Assembly: GCA_965240325.2 (NCBI GenBank)
Contig: OZ251223.1
Location: forward strand, 1,798,001 to 1,862,000
Source of the DNA: Rebecca billardiae RCC1528
Taxonomy: Eukaryota > Haptophyta
Length of the DNA stretch: 64,000 bases
Direction: 5' to 3'
The position numbers and the translations under genes were made by a program. Shown one piece after another: positions 18,019-29,146 of the stretch (position 1 is the stretch's first letter; the number at the start of each line of letters is the position of its first letter). The notes beneath the pieces were generated by a model. The model worked only from the letters and a program-made list of their open reading frames with translations. It searched no databases and was not told the DNA's origin.

Positions 18019-20377
18019 CTTTGGGCCTCGTCGTTTTCTGTTTCTCGGCCGGTCATTATTTCCGGTCGCTCGCTGGTCAGGGCGGGTTGAGACCCCGCCT
18101 TTTCTGACGAGCTCCGCGCTGGCGCGGAGCGGCGGGCGCTTTCCAGTAAAAGCGGCCGGCCGTTTCAAGCCCGCCGCACCGGAGCCAGCATGGCGCCTCG
18201 GCCCTGCTGCGCCGTCCCCGCTCCTGCCCTCGCGCTGTCGCCGCCCCCGCGAGCGCCTACGCCTCCGCCGTCCGCACTGTAACGCGTTCCGTCCCTGTCT
18301 GCGCTGTCACCTGTGCTGATGCCACCCATGTTGACAGCCTCACGCCAGCTCACGCCGCATCATGTACCCTCAGTCTCACGGCACCACGGCCCGCTGCGCC
18401 GGCTTGAGCACTCCTGTGGACACACGCGCGCCGGCGAGCCGAGCGATCACGGCTCCAGTAGGCTCAGTAGATAGCCAGCACGTTGTCGCGTCAGGCTGCC
18501 ATGCGAGGGCCGTGCAAACGCGCGATCGTCGTGAGTCCCGTCCGCGCCAGTGAGGCACTTGCTGCAATGATGCCATCATGATGTTGCACGTCGAACGTCG
18601 AGAGCCCAAGCTGCACAGGCTGCTCCTCGTGTTCACGGCAGAAGCAGATAGGTGGAGCTTTGGCAGCTTCGCCTACTCCCATGCTTCAGAGTCTCAGAGT
18701 GCGTCCTGCTGTGTCACGAGGCCGTGTTCAGCTGACAGTAGCACCCGCAGCGGCAGCACGCGCAGCTGCACGAGTCACTGCAGTATAGGGGCACTGTCCC
18801 GGCGTCACTCTTCAGACTGACCAGTGTCGACGCATAACCAAGCCGTGCCGTGTGAGCACGGTGAGTATGGCACCCATGCGGCGTAAGCGGCGTAAGCGCC
18901 GAGCACGAGGCTTCGCCCGGCCCATCCAAGCTGATGGTCTCCGACTGTCGCGCGGAGAGCGCAAGAAAGGCACCGCCTCGCGGCGGCGGCACTCGCAGAT
19001 AAGCTACCTGTTCGCTGGCTCTTGCAGCAGGCCCAACGCAGGGACGGCGGCCGAGATGTCACTTCGTAGGCCGACGTGACGACGCCCGGGACGGTGGCAT
19101 CGAGCTGAGCAAGTTACAGTAGCTTCTGTTGTTGTCACACTCACAGTCACAGCATCCAACTCATCTTCGCGCGCGCGCCGGTAATCGGTATCGTCCTCGT
19201 CCGTCGTCGTTTAAGTCCTCGTGGCGAGGGTGCTTGTCAACGGCGGGTAGCGCGGCTGGGGTTACTATGCCGGCGTGCGGGGGAGGCGCGCCACCACCTG
19301 CTGAATGCTGCTCATCGACTTGCCCTCCGCACGCCGAGATGGGGGCACCTCAACCGACTTGACTGGCCAGATGTGCACCGCATGAGTGAGACGACAGATT
19401 GCGGCCGAGAACCAAACAAAACCAAGCCGGTTTCACATGGGCCGTGTCAAGTATGACCCCCACCAGCCCTCCCAGCGCGTCAAAGTGTGTCCAAGTGTGT
19501 CATACGGCTGTTGTCGCCCGACCGATGTGCCCGTCGCAACCGCCAAGCCATCCCGGGTGGCAACGAACGCAATGCTTGCGCGGTGAACGCTGCGCGCATG
19601 CTACTCATCTGGCGAAAAGGCTGCCATGAGGGCTCCACCCGGCCCATTCTAGTAGATGGGACTGGTGCACGTTGAACTGCTGAGGACACTCACCAGCTCG
19701 CCTGGCGTGCGCGGACGGCGGGGCGTAACGGGAGCGGCCAGATGCGCACAGCGTGAGTGCGATGACGGATTGCGGCCGAGAACCAAAGAGAACCAAAAAG
19801 GTGCCACATGGGCCGTGTCAAGCATGACCCCCACCAGCCCCCCCAACGCGTCAAAGTGTGTCCAAGTGTGTCATACGGCTGTTGTTGCCCGACATGTGCC
19901 CGTCGCGCCCAAAACCACCCGGGTGCAAACAAGCAGCGCGCGTGCGGTGAGCGCGGCGCGCACGCGGCGCGCACCAGGCGAGACAGCCGGCCCAGACCCA
20001 TCCGGACCGCTCCGATTCGCGGCGGCGGCGCGCGCGCCGTCATTGGCGCCCCCCGCGCCTCCGTGCGAGGGGCTTCGCTCGACGAGGTTCCGCTTCGTGC
20101 GCCGCTTCGCCATCGGCACGATGGCGGCCTCTGAGCCGCCGCTACTGGAAAGTGCCAGCCGCTCCGCGGCGTCGCCAGAAAATCGACGTCGCGGAGATGA
20201 AACGGCTGGGTCTCAATCAGCCAGCGCCCCAAGCTGGTGGGCGAGCTCTTCGGGATTCTGCTGGATTCATCGTCGGTTCGACGATGGACGATCAGCAAGA
20301 TTGTAGTACTTATGTGGGCATGGGGGCAATTAATTAAAATACAACGGCCCGCTCTTGTCATGACTGTCCTTTATGTA
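18019..20377. other. Gene-poor intergenic region
   Basis: About 2.4 kb without a supported gene. It includes the promoter of the cyclic-nucleotide-binding gene at its left end and a two-copy direct repeat at 19365-19935. Short open frames here have no recognisable motif. Confidence 0.45.
19365..19935. repeat. Direct repeat, two copies of ~200 bp
   Basis: Copy 1 (19365-19570) and copy 2 (19736-19935) are offset by 371 bp. They share GGCCAGATG, GCGGCCGAGAACCAAA, ACATGGGCCGTGTCAAG, GTCAAAGTGTGTCCAAGTGTG and CATACGGCTGTTGT in the same order. Copy 2 has small substitutions and a deletion near its end. Confidence 0.8.
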
Positions 20378-20379
20378 TA

Positions 20380-20973
20380 CAGGTGGATACGGGCTAACTG
20401 GACACAGGGGCTATCTGGACACTCAGCGGGCGGCGGGCCTCGTGGCGAGGGCTCGTGGGCGAACGAGCACGAGCGCCCACTGGCGGGTCGCCACGACGGC
20501 GCACGATGTTCGCTGAACTCACCTGGTCGTGAGACGTCGTCTGCGCACGCGCCAGGTCGCGCTTCTCGCCGCCTTCGCCTTGTTTCGTGAGTCCCGCGCA
20601 CAAGGGCGAACGCCAGCGTTTCAAGCCGCAAGGCGCGTGCGCGGACTCAGGAAGGGCGGACTCCGAGGCAAGGCGCGGTTGCGCTGGCGTGGGTAGGTCC
20701 CAGAGCAACCGTCCGAGCCGCTGCACACGCTTTTCCTCCGCGCGCGCGTCTCTGAGCTCGATTCCCATGCCTCAGCCAGTGCCAGGGGCTAATTGGACAG
20801 TGCCATTGCGGCCGCCACGCGCGGAGACGGGCCCGCAGCGCAGAAAGCGCGCTGCGGCGGAACTCCAGGGACCCCCTGAAGTCCGTCCCTGGCGCCCCTT
20901 CGACCCCAATGCTCCCAGGGAGGCCTCCGCGTGAGTTGGGTCGGCCACTGTCCAGATCACCCGTATCCACCTG
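20380..20973. mobile_element. MITE candidate with TA target duplication
   Basis: Imperfect terminal inverted repeats of 25 bp (CAGGTGGATACGGG, a 4-bp mismatch block, then CTGGACA) lie at 20380-20404 and 20949-20973. They are flanked directly by TA on both sides (20378-20379 and 20974-20975). The motif GGGGCTA(A/T)(T/C)TGGACA recurs inside near 20400-20430 and 20787-20800. No transposase frame is visible. Its right end lies about 125 bp before the start codon of the hybrid kinase gene, so it sits in that promoter. A Tc1/mariner-type relative is the best guess. Confidence 0.6.
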
Positions 20974-21098
20974 TACGGACGCCTCGTCATCCAACCGATA
21001 GAATCTGTACTACTACCCTCTTGATCAGCTATTCAACCAATGGTCGAGCAGCCCTGCGCGCGCGCAGGGCTGTACTCGCGCCGCCCCTCCACACCACG

Positions 21099-24000
21099 AT
21101 GCTGACCGAGGAGATCTCGTCGGCACTGCCGGGGTTCTCGCTGAAGAAGCCCTCTGGGACCTCAGCGCTCGACCAGCCGGGAAAGGCGCTGTTTGTGACA
21201 GTGCTGGCCTGGTCAGTGTACTCGATCCTCATCGGCAGCGCATGGTACCTCGAGTCCGCCAACTCGACGCCGCTCAAGCCGCTCGAGGCGTCTGTCGCGG
21301 TGATTGCGTCGGCAGTGACGTTCGCAGCGCTCACCATGCGCCTGGTCATGGTGGTGTCCTCCAAGAATGGGCTGCCCCAGGGCGTCACGATCGTGAGCTT
21401 CTCGATCACCGCCATGTCCGCGCTGACGAGCGGCATCATGGGCACGTGCGCAACGCCCATCATCATCGACCCCGTGACGAATTGCCAGGTGTACATGTTC
21501 CGCTGGTGAGCGTCGCTGCGGCCTGGCGCCGAGGCCTCGCGCGCCGCGAGCCGCGCCGCCCGGCCGCCCACGGCGCCTGTGCCCATCCCCGCGCCGTCCG
21601 CAGGTGCGAGTGGGTGGTCCTCTCCTTCCTCATGTCCTTCATCGTCGAGGCGATCGACAACAACGCGCACCTGACCATGGCGTGGGTCTTCGCGAGTTCG
21701 ATCTCCCTCTCGACGGCGTGCGGGCTCGTCCTGCCGTACATGAACACCCTGCTCAAGTGGTGGGCGGTGATGGTCTTCTCGTTCATCACGTACTTTGCCA
21801 TCTTCCCGCACGCGTACCTCAAGTGGCGCGGCTCGCGGCAGCACCCGCCCCTCGACACGCCCGGGCTCACGCCGCGCGCGCGGGAGGCGGCGCGGCGCGC
21901 GCACGTGGCGTTCAAGCTGATGCTCGTGTGCTCCATGCTCTGGACGTGGTTCGTGACCATCTACTTCCTCGGCTGGCTGCACGTCCACTTTGTGAAGCCG
22001 TGCAGCATGGAGGAGCAGCCGCACTTCCCGTTTGTGCTGGACACGCTCACGGACGTCTTTGCAAAGCTGGTGTACACAAGCGTCATCTCGCAGGTGGCGG
22101 AGTCGGTGCCGGACAGCTTCGTGGCGGAGGAGGTGAAGTGGTTCGTCGAGCAGATGAGCGTCGTGTGGCGCCGCTCGACCGACGTGATCGTCATCTCGAC
22201 GCCCGTCTCCTCAGAGCTCGCGCTCCGGGCCAAGCACCTTGCAGAGGCCGCCGCGCTCCGCGGCTCCGACGATGGCGGAGGCGCGGGTGGCGGCGCCGGA
22301 GGGGCGAGCGCGCCCTCGGTGCCGAGCACGATCGCGGTCGAGACGAGCGCGTCCGCCAGCCTGCGCGCACTCATCGGCTCGGAGGCCGACCAGTTCTGCC
22401 AGGGAAAGATGCACGCGGTCGACCTGTCCACGCCGTCGTCGAGCGCGCACCGCGGCGACGACGCGGAGCCGTGCTGCTTCCAGCACATTGTCGAGGACGC
22501 GTGGCGCGCGTCGCTCGGCGTGCGCGCCGACGGCGAGGTGATCGCGCTGCGCTCGTCGGGCTGGCGCGTGCGCGGCGCGGACGGGCAGCTGGTGCACCTC
22601 GAGGCGCACATCTCCTCGATCGCGGACAAGTCGGCGCTCGTGGTCGTCGTGCGCGACGTCACCGACAGACTGCGGCGGCACGAGGCCGAGATGCAGCTGG
22701 TGACCGAGCAGGCGGAGAAGAAGCTGATCGCGCAGACGGTCGCGCGGCAGAAGGACGAGGAGACGAACCGCTTCACGCGGCACGAGGTGAAGAACTCGAT
22801 GCTCGCCGCGATGAGCACGTGCGACGGGCTGCGCGAGATGCACGAGTCGGGCGTCGCGTCGGGCGCGATCGTCAACTCGGACTACGACATCGCGTTCCAG
22901 CGACGCGTGAAGGAGCTGGGCTCGACGCTCAAGAGCACGCTCGACGTGGTGCTGGCGCAGGCGATGGCGCGCGACGTCGTGCACGGCTCGTACACGCCGC
23001 GGCACGAGGCGGTGCAGCTGGACAAGGTGCTCGCCATCGCGGAGGGCAGCACCGAGCGCTTCAAGCAGACGGTCTGCCCGAGCCCCTTCCCCTCGCTCTC
23101 GCTCGACCCGGCGCTGATGCACCTCGTGTACCGCAACGCGCTCTCAAACGCGTGCAAGTACGGCGCGAGCGGCATGCCCGTGCACACGCACCTCGAGCAC
23201 GACGGCTGGACGCTCACCGTGCGCGTGACCAACGCGGCCGGCCCGGGGCACGAGCGCGTGCGCCGCATCGAGGACCCGGGCCGGATCTTCGAGAAGGGCG
23301 TGCGGCTGCACACCGAGGCGGACAGCGGGCTCGACAGCGGGCTCGCGACAATCTCGGCGGGCGACGGCGCGTGGATCATGCGCAGGTGTGCCGAGGCGCT
23401 CGGCGGCAGCTGCTCCATCCGCTTCCTCGAGGACACGACCGTCTTCGAGCTGCGCTGCCCGGCGCTCGTGCACGTGACGCCTAAGCAGGTGGAGAGCTTC
23501 GCCGTGCCCGGCACCGCGCTCGCGTGCGCGATCGACGACTCGCCCGTGCAGCGGCTGCTGCTGCGGAAGTCGCTGCTCGTGCTCGGCTTCGACTACAAGC
23601 GCGTCGAGGTCGCCGGCGAGTCGGACGACGACATCGAGCGCTTCGACGAGCGGCTCGTCAAGCTCGTGCGCGACAACCCGAGCGCGCGCGTGCTCGCCGT
23701 CGTCGACGAGAACCTCGAGCTCTCGGACCGCATGCGCACGGTCTCGGGCTCGCTGCTCGTGCAGCGCGTGCGCTCGACGCTGAGCGACGCAGAGGAGGCG
23801 CGGCTGCTCGCCGTCGTGCGCTCGGCCAACGACTCGCCGACCGACCTCGCCGTGTACATGGAGCGCGCGCACGCCGTCGTCCCGAAGGAGTCCTTCGACG
23901 AGCTCAAGGTGCTCGAGCGCTTCGCGCCGCTGTGGATCCAGCGCTTCGGCATGCCGGCGCACGCGCCCATCGAGTCGTTCGGGCTCGGCGTCGACGAGCT

Positions 24001-24286
24001 CGAGGCCAAGTTTGCAGAGGAGGTGCGCGCGCTCGTGGCGGCGGTCGACGCGCACGCGCTGGGCGCATGGCCGCGCGTATGGCCGCTGCTGCATCAGATC
24101 AAGGGGCACCTGCGCACCATGTCGCAGCAGCCCCCCGGCCGCGCGGCGAGCGTGAAGGCCATCACCACGCGCATCGAGCTGTACAGAGGCCGCGCCGACC
24201 CGCCGCCCAGGTTTGCGGATGAGGAGTGGCCCGAGCTGCGCGCGCTCATCACGAGGCACCTGCAGCTGTCGGGGCACGCGCTCTAA
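21099..24286 (+). CDS. Membrane hybrid histidine kinase with receiver and HPt domains (2 exons)
   Basis: Exons 21099-21505 and 21604-24286 are joined across a 98-bp GT-AG intron that splits a Trp codon and removes the exon-1 stop, giving 1029 residues. Several hydrophobic spans occupy roughly residues 25-330, an unclassified membrane sensor. A PAS-like stretch precedes a helical dimerisation region with H-box Arg-His-Glu-Val-Lys-Asn (His529). The N-box Asn-Ala-Leu-Ser-Asn-Ala-Cys-Lys-Tyr is intact; the G-boxes are weak. A receiver follows with an Asp-Asp pair, phospho-acceptor Asp837 and a Lys in Val-Pro-Lys. The C-terminus holds an HPt motif His-Gln-Ile-Lys-Gly (His966). All phosphorelay steps could thus run within one chain, with the output partner unknown. 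A MITE candidate lies in the promoter. Confidence 0.8.
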
Positions 24287-25516
24287 GACGACCGACACAG
24301 TCTAGGACTCGTCACTAGGCACTAGCAGACGACGTAGTCAGTATGACAGCCACTCCAAGACGGATGAGATCGTCAGCGGCATCGATCTGGCTGCTGACTC
24401 GCCGATGAGTCATGAGTCACATGCTAAGATAGTGAGCAGTCAGTCGAACTCGACTGATCATCGATCTATCTACATCACTCACTAGTCACTGACTGTCGTC
24501 TGACAGGCCCGCGCCCAGAGTGGCAGTTAGTGAGCCTGCTTGTCGAGTGAGTAGTGAGCAGTCACGTGATGACTCCTGCTCCGTCACCTGCTACAAGTAC
24601 TCAGGCAATATCGCGTCGCGGGCCAATACTAGGAGCTGTCACGTTAAGAAACTGGGGCTTGCTATCTGCGGATCTGGCGCCTAGAAACTGAGACTGGCGA
24701 TATTGGCCGCTGGTTCCGCTATACGCATATAGTCACACTGTACTGCTCAATAAAACTGGGACTACGTCGTTGCGGCTGACGAGTGGTCCGCCGAGGCGCA
24801 CTGCCCGTGGGACGCGGCGCGCGCGGCCCGATTACGAGTAGCTATACAGGCCAAGTCCCGACTTCTCCTGATGACTGACTCCTGGCCAGTGCACCGCAGC
24901 ATCCATGCATGGTCATCATATGCCATATTTGCTCCAAAATGGCCCAACATTTTTCTTCGGCCTCGCCGGCCGGGCCTAAAGACTCAGCGGGGGGCTCAGG
25001 CTCAGCCCCCCTGCGCCCCCCGCGCCTGCGCGGCGGGCGGACCTAGCTAAGTAGAAACGGAGACTCTGTAGGCGCTCGGGCTACCGAACGGCTAAGAAAC
25101 CGACGAGACTAGCCGCAGTGAGAGGCTCTGGCTTCTTATTTATTGATGCCCGCGCCATTATTGCCATTATTATTGGCATTGCCTGTCTGATAACTCAGAC
25201 TACACAGTAAAGAAATCGATTTTCGGCGTTACCGTAACCCGTCCGCACTTCCGCCCAGTGGGGATGCGGGGGATTTTTTTTCATGCCCCGTTCGCGGCAC
25301 TTCGCGCCGCGATACAGTAGCTTCTAGTACTTAGTAGAGCGGCGGTGTACTGGCGTGCGGTCACAGTGACAGAGTGACTGAGTGGTCACTGTTAGTCTGT
25401 GACTCACCTAGTACTAGTCTCGCCGGGGCCGCGGTCACTACTAGCTCTCTCTCTCTAGCTCTCAGTCTCTCTCTCTCTCTACAGATTGCAGACTCGTCGT
25501 CTTGTGCGCCTCGTCA
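24287..25516. other. Intergenic between two convergent kinase-family genes
   Basis: No gene recognised. 24300-24600 is unusually dense in short GACT/AGTC/CACTAG motifs, many of them locally palindromic. A CT microsatellite lies at about 25442-25480 and a run of T at about 25266-25273. Confidence 0.45.
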
Positions 25517-27512
25517 TCAGCCACCACCGCCGCCAGCGCCGACACCGTCGGCCGCGGCAACGACGGCACCGCTAGTGATGCGGTCATGGTGTTCGATGGG
25601 CGTTTGGCGTAAGGGGCTGGGCGGTGCCGTGGTCGAGCGGCAATGCGGGCACACGCGGCACGCGGCGCTGCGGCTGCGCCTGTCGTCGCTGAGGCCGCGG
25701 CGACTGCTAGCTGGCTCCGACTCCGATTGAGCGCGAAGCCTCCCATGGTCCTCGTCACGAGCCGCAGGCCTCGCCGCCGGGAGGTGAAAGCGTGGGACCG
25801 AAGCGAACGGGCGAGCGACGACGACGGGCGACGGGCTGGGCGAGGGTACTCCGAGCAGCACAGGCGCCGAGTCCTGGTGCCCGAGCAAGCTTGGCGTCGC
25901 CGCCGACCTCGGTGCCGGCGGCTTCTCCTCCGAGTAGGCGCGCCTCATGCGGTGGTGGTGCGGCGCGTGTGCGCTGAGCTCGGCCTCGCGTGGCGTGGGG
26001 GCGGCGCAGACGTGGCCAGCGCGCCGAGGGCCGGCCTTGTGGGGGAGCCCTGTGAGCGCGGCAAGCCGCTCGGTGAAGACTCGAGCAATCGACGCCTCGT
26101 ACGCGCGCCCGCCCTCGCCAGCCGCCGCGCCCGGCCCGGGCGCGAGCCGGCGGCCGCACGCGCGCGCGATGTGCGCCTTGGCCTTCTGCAGCCCGTCCTT
26201 CTCCTTGGAGATGTACCCGTCCACGCCCGCCGAGGCGTACAGGCGGCGGTGCGCGCTCGAGCCGTTGCACGAGACGATGAAGGCGACGAGGTTGCGCGCC
26301 GCCTCGGGCACGCGCGCGCGCACGCGCGAGATCACGTCCGTGCCGCTCGGCACGCCCTCGCCCAGCTCCTGGTCGGAGAAGAGGATCACAGGGCCGGCGC
26401 GCACGAGCGAGCTGAGCGTCTGCTCGTACTCGAGGAGGTGGGCGCGCTCGGCGGCGGGGCTGTCGGCGTCGAGCGGCGGGATGACGAGCGGCTTCACGCC
26501 GCACGGGCACAGCGACGCCACCACGCGCGAGCGCACGATCGTGCGCGTGAGGCGCGAGTCGTCCACGACGACCACGCTCGCGTGCGGCGGGATGCGGAAC
26601 TGGTCGAGGACGGCGCTCTCGGCGTCGGTGTGCAGCGCGACGGGCGCGCAGAGGCGCAGCCACGTGTCGCCGCGCTGCTCGCACTCCGCGGCCCAAATGG
26701 CGCTCCCGCCGAGCGCAGCGGCGCACTTCTCCACGAGAAGCCTGCGGCGTGAGGCACGGTGGCGGTGGGCAGGGGCATCGTGAGCGGAGCGGCGCACGCG
26801 CGCGGCGCCGGTGGGCGAGAGGGCGCGCCGGCGCGCTCGGGTGTGCGCCGAGCTGACGCGCGCGCGCGCGCGCGCACCAGCTAGGATCGGAGAGCTGGTC
26901 GAGAATGATGTTCTCCTCGCGCGCGCCGAGGTCCTCGGCGCCGCGCGCATCGAGCGCACAGTCGATGACGAGCGTGGACTGCTCGACAGACACGCGCAGC
27001 TGCATGCGGCTGCGCACGCCGAGGGCGGCGACCGCCTGGGCGGCGGCGGAGACGGCCGTCCGGATGGGCACCTGGTCCACCTCCACCTCGCAGAAAGGGT
27101 CTGCATCGATCGCCACGTCGGCTGCGAGTCCGGCCGCATCGATCACGTCGCACAGCCGCACAGTGCAGGGCGACGGCTCGTACTCGCCCTTGGCGAGCGC
27201 CAGGCGCGCGATGGTGCCCTTGAGCACGCCCATGGCGTCGCGGATCTCTCGCGACGCCGTGGCGAGCGCAGGACGCGCACGTGCACCCGCATTGGCGCCC
27301 ATGAGCGCCTCGTCGGCGAGCAGCTGATCCAGAATCGAGGTGGCGCGTAGGAGCGGGTTGACCATGCCGTCCTCGAGCACGTGCAGAGGCGCGTCGATTG
27401 CGTGCGCGGAGCTCAGGCTGGTGCTGCTAGCACTCGAAACCTCGGAGTGCGTCATTGAGAGATTCGTCCGTGGGAGCATGCTCGGCGGCCACGCATGTTC
27501 TGAGTCCACCAT
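25517..27512 (-). CDS. Soluble hybrid-kinase paralogue with receiver domain; kinase core degenerate (2 exons)
   Basis: Exon 1 (27512-26878) and exon 2 (26741-25517) join across a 136-bp GT-AG intron that splits a Trp codon, giving about 619 residues. The order matches the C-terminal half of the neighbouring membrane kinase: a helical region, an ATPase-like fold, a linker with Cys-Ala-Ala-Ala-Leu-Gly-Gly aligned to Cys-Ala-Glu-Ala-Leu-Gly-Gly, then a receiver. The receiver keeps its Asp-Asp pair, Phe-Ser-Asp phospho-site, Ser and Ile-Ser-Lys. The region matching the H-box lacks His, and the N-box position reads Ala-rich without Asn, so catalysis looks lost. There are no membrane spans. The C-terminal ~230 residues are low-complexity. 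The gene is probably a response regulator or pseudokinase acting with the neighbouring kinase. An upstream in-frame codon at 27629 is not an obvious better start. Confidence 0.7.
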
Positions 27513-28232
27513 TGTGTTGGTACGCGACGGCGTGGCCGCGTGGCGAGGCCGGCGCGAACAATTTGGATGAGGGCGTTGTCGGGAGGAAAGACGTGCGGGG
27601 AGCCGCTGCGAAGGCCCAAACCACGGCACGGATCGGTGTTTTTGTGCCGCGCTTCGGCCGCCAGTCTGATCACCCGGAGCCCGTTATAAAGGGGAATTTA
27701 TATGCTTGCGGAATTCGCAGGGCCGTGTCTTCGCAGCTTGTATGGGGGTACTTACGGCCTCCTGACCATCCTAACCGTACTTTCATCAGAATCATGTAGT
27801 TCATCGATGAATCACCCCAGAATCCTGAATTCCAGGCTGCCGATCTGACCAATCTCGGCCTTTCGCGCTTCGGCGCTCTAAACGCGACAAAATCTGCTCC
27901 CGCCTTCGACGCATAGGACGTTCTTGGTTGACATAGCAATGCCGCCAATGCGGTTAAATCCTACAGATTCATCGACGAAAGACCTCGGGGGGGGGGGGGG
28001 GGGCAGTCCCAAATGAGGAGAGAGCCAATCGCGATGCTCGCCATTTACAACCTTGGCCAATCTTCGTCAACCTCTGCCTCGGCGCTCACAAACAATGAGC
28101 TACGGGGAATCGGCACCTTCTCAAACCGATTCCGTATTCATCATAGTTGCCGTGCTTTTACCTGTATTACTCACATGACTAACCACAACTTGACTATCAT
28201 AGCCCGTCCTTCGACAAGTACGAGCTCACACG
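27513..28232. other. Divergent intergenic region with a 17-G tract
   Basis: Holds promoters for the soluble receiver protein (-) and the small membrane protein (+). A run of 17 G lies at 27987-28003. TTATAAAGGGG at about 27684-27694 resembles a TATA box but is far from either start codon. No gene recognised. Confidence 0.4.
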
Positions 28233-28978
28233 ATGGCGACGGCCGCGCACACCCACTGTGCTTGTGTTCTGCTGCTCCTCGCCCGACTCGTCAGCACGCG
28301 CAACTCGTTCGACGAGATGGACGCCATCTCCGTGAAACACTATCACAACTTTGTTTTCAAAGCAGGCTGCATCGTGCGTGCTCGTCTCCAAGACCTGCGC
28401 GCTTGTGCACATGAATCAACTGCCCTTCCATGCGCCTCATCACGTGCACGTCCGTGCGCGCCGGGCGTCAGGTCATAGGCCAAAATCTCTACCAAGGCAC
28501 CATGCGTCTCGCCGACTTCCCGCGGAGCGCCATGCAGATGTGTGACTACTACGGCCCGCGATGCGCTGGCTTCCACGTGTACGCCCTCCCGGACACGACA
28601 GACGTCTTCATTGAGTACAAGAGCAACTGTGCCGTCTTGCCGCGCGAGTCTTGCCCGGATCTGCTGGGGCAGCAGACCGGCGGGCGCTGGTATTCCTGGA
28701 TGAACACGGTACACTGCCCGTACGCGCACCGGCTCGGCATGGCCGAGGAGAAGGAGCGGAAACGCTCGGGCACCATCCCCGCTCTCATCGGGCTCGGTGG
28801 AGCGGCGCTTGCTGTCCTCGCCGCCGCTGCCGCAGCGCGTCGGCCGACGGGCGAGCAGCCACACGTACGACTGCAAGAGCACTCGGGCCCAGCCGTAGCC
28901 GAGCGCGCGGAGCCTGGTTTGAGTGGCGCTGCCGCTGCAGGCACGATGGGCAACACGGCGGCGGCAGACCGGCAGTGA
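28233..28978 (+). CDS. Small type-I membrane protein with Cys-containing lumenal domain (2 exons)
   Basis: Exon 1 (28233-28373) and exon 2 (28472-28978) join in phase 0 across a 98-bp GT-AG intron, giving about 215 residues. A signal peptide (residues 1-~22) leads into a ~100-residue extracellular or lumenal domain. That domain has paired Cys residues, a Gly-Gln-Asn-Leu-Tyr-Gln-Gly motif, and Met-Gln-Met-Cys...Cys-Ala-Gly-Phe-His-Val-Tyr. The last pattern resembles PAN/apple-like modules, in which a Cys-x-Gly-Phe strand precedes a second disulfide, but the match is weak. One membrane span rich in Ala, Leu and Gly follows, then a ~50-residue polar cytosolic tail. Function unknown; a surface adhesion or recognition role is only a guess. 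Confidence 0.65.
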
Positions 28979-29146
28979 ACCCCCATCCGGAACCGGACAG
29001 ATCCGCCTGATCCGGTGCCTCGCGTCGGGACCGTTCACCATCTAACTGAGGAGTGGCGATGACGAAACTGAGTGGCCGGACTTGGTCTTGCCGCCCTGCT
29101 TCAGCCGCCCACCTTGGCCCTCATCGGGCGCTGCTGCCGGGACACT

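Noticed and set aside
18714-18992. Minus-strand 92-codon frame ending in a Cys-rich tail
   Set aside because: Cys cluster limited to ~20 residues after otherwise random-looking sequence; no signal peptide or upstream support.
24300-24620. Possible tRNA or small RNA cluster in the GACT/AGTC-rich stretch
   Set aside because: Many local palindromes but no arrangement matching a cloverleaf with a T-loop GTTCRA and anticodon stem.
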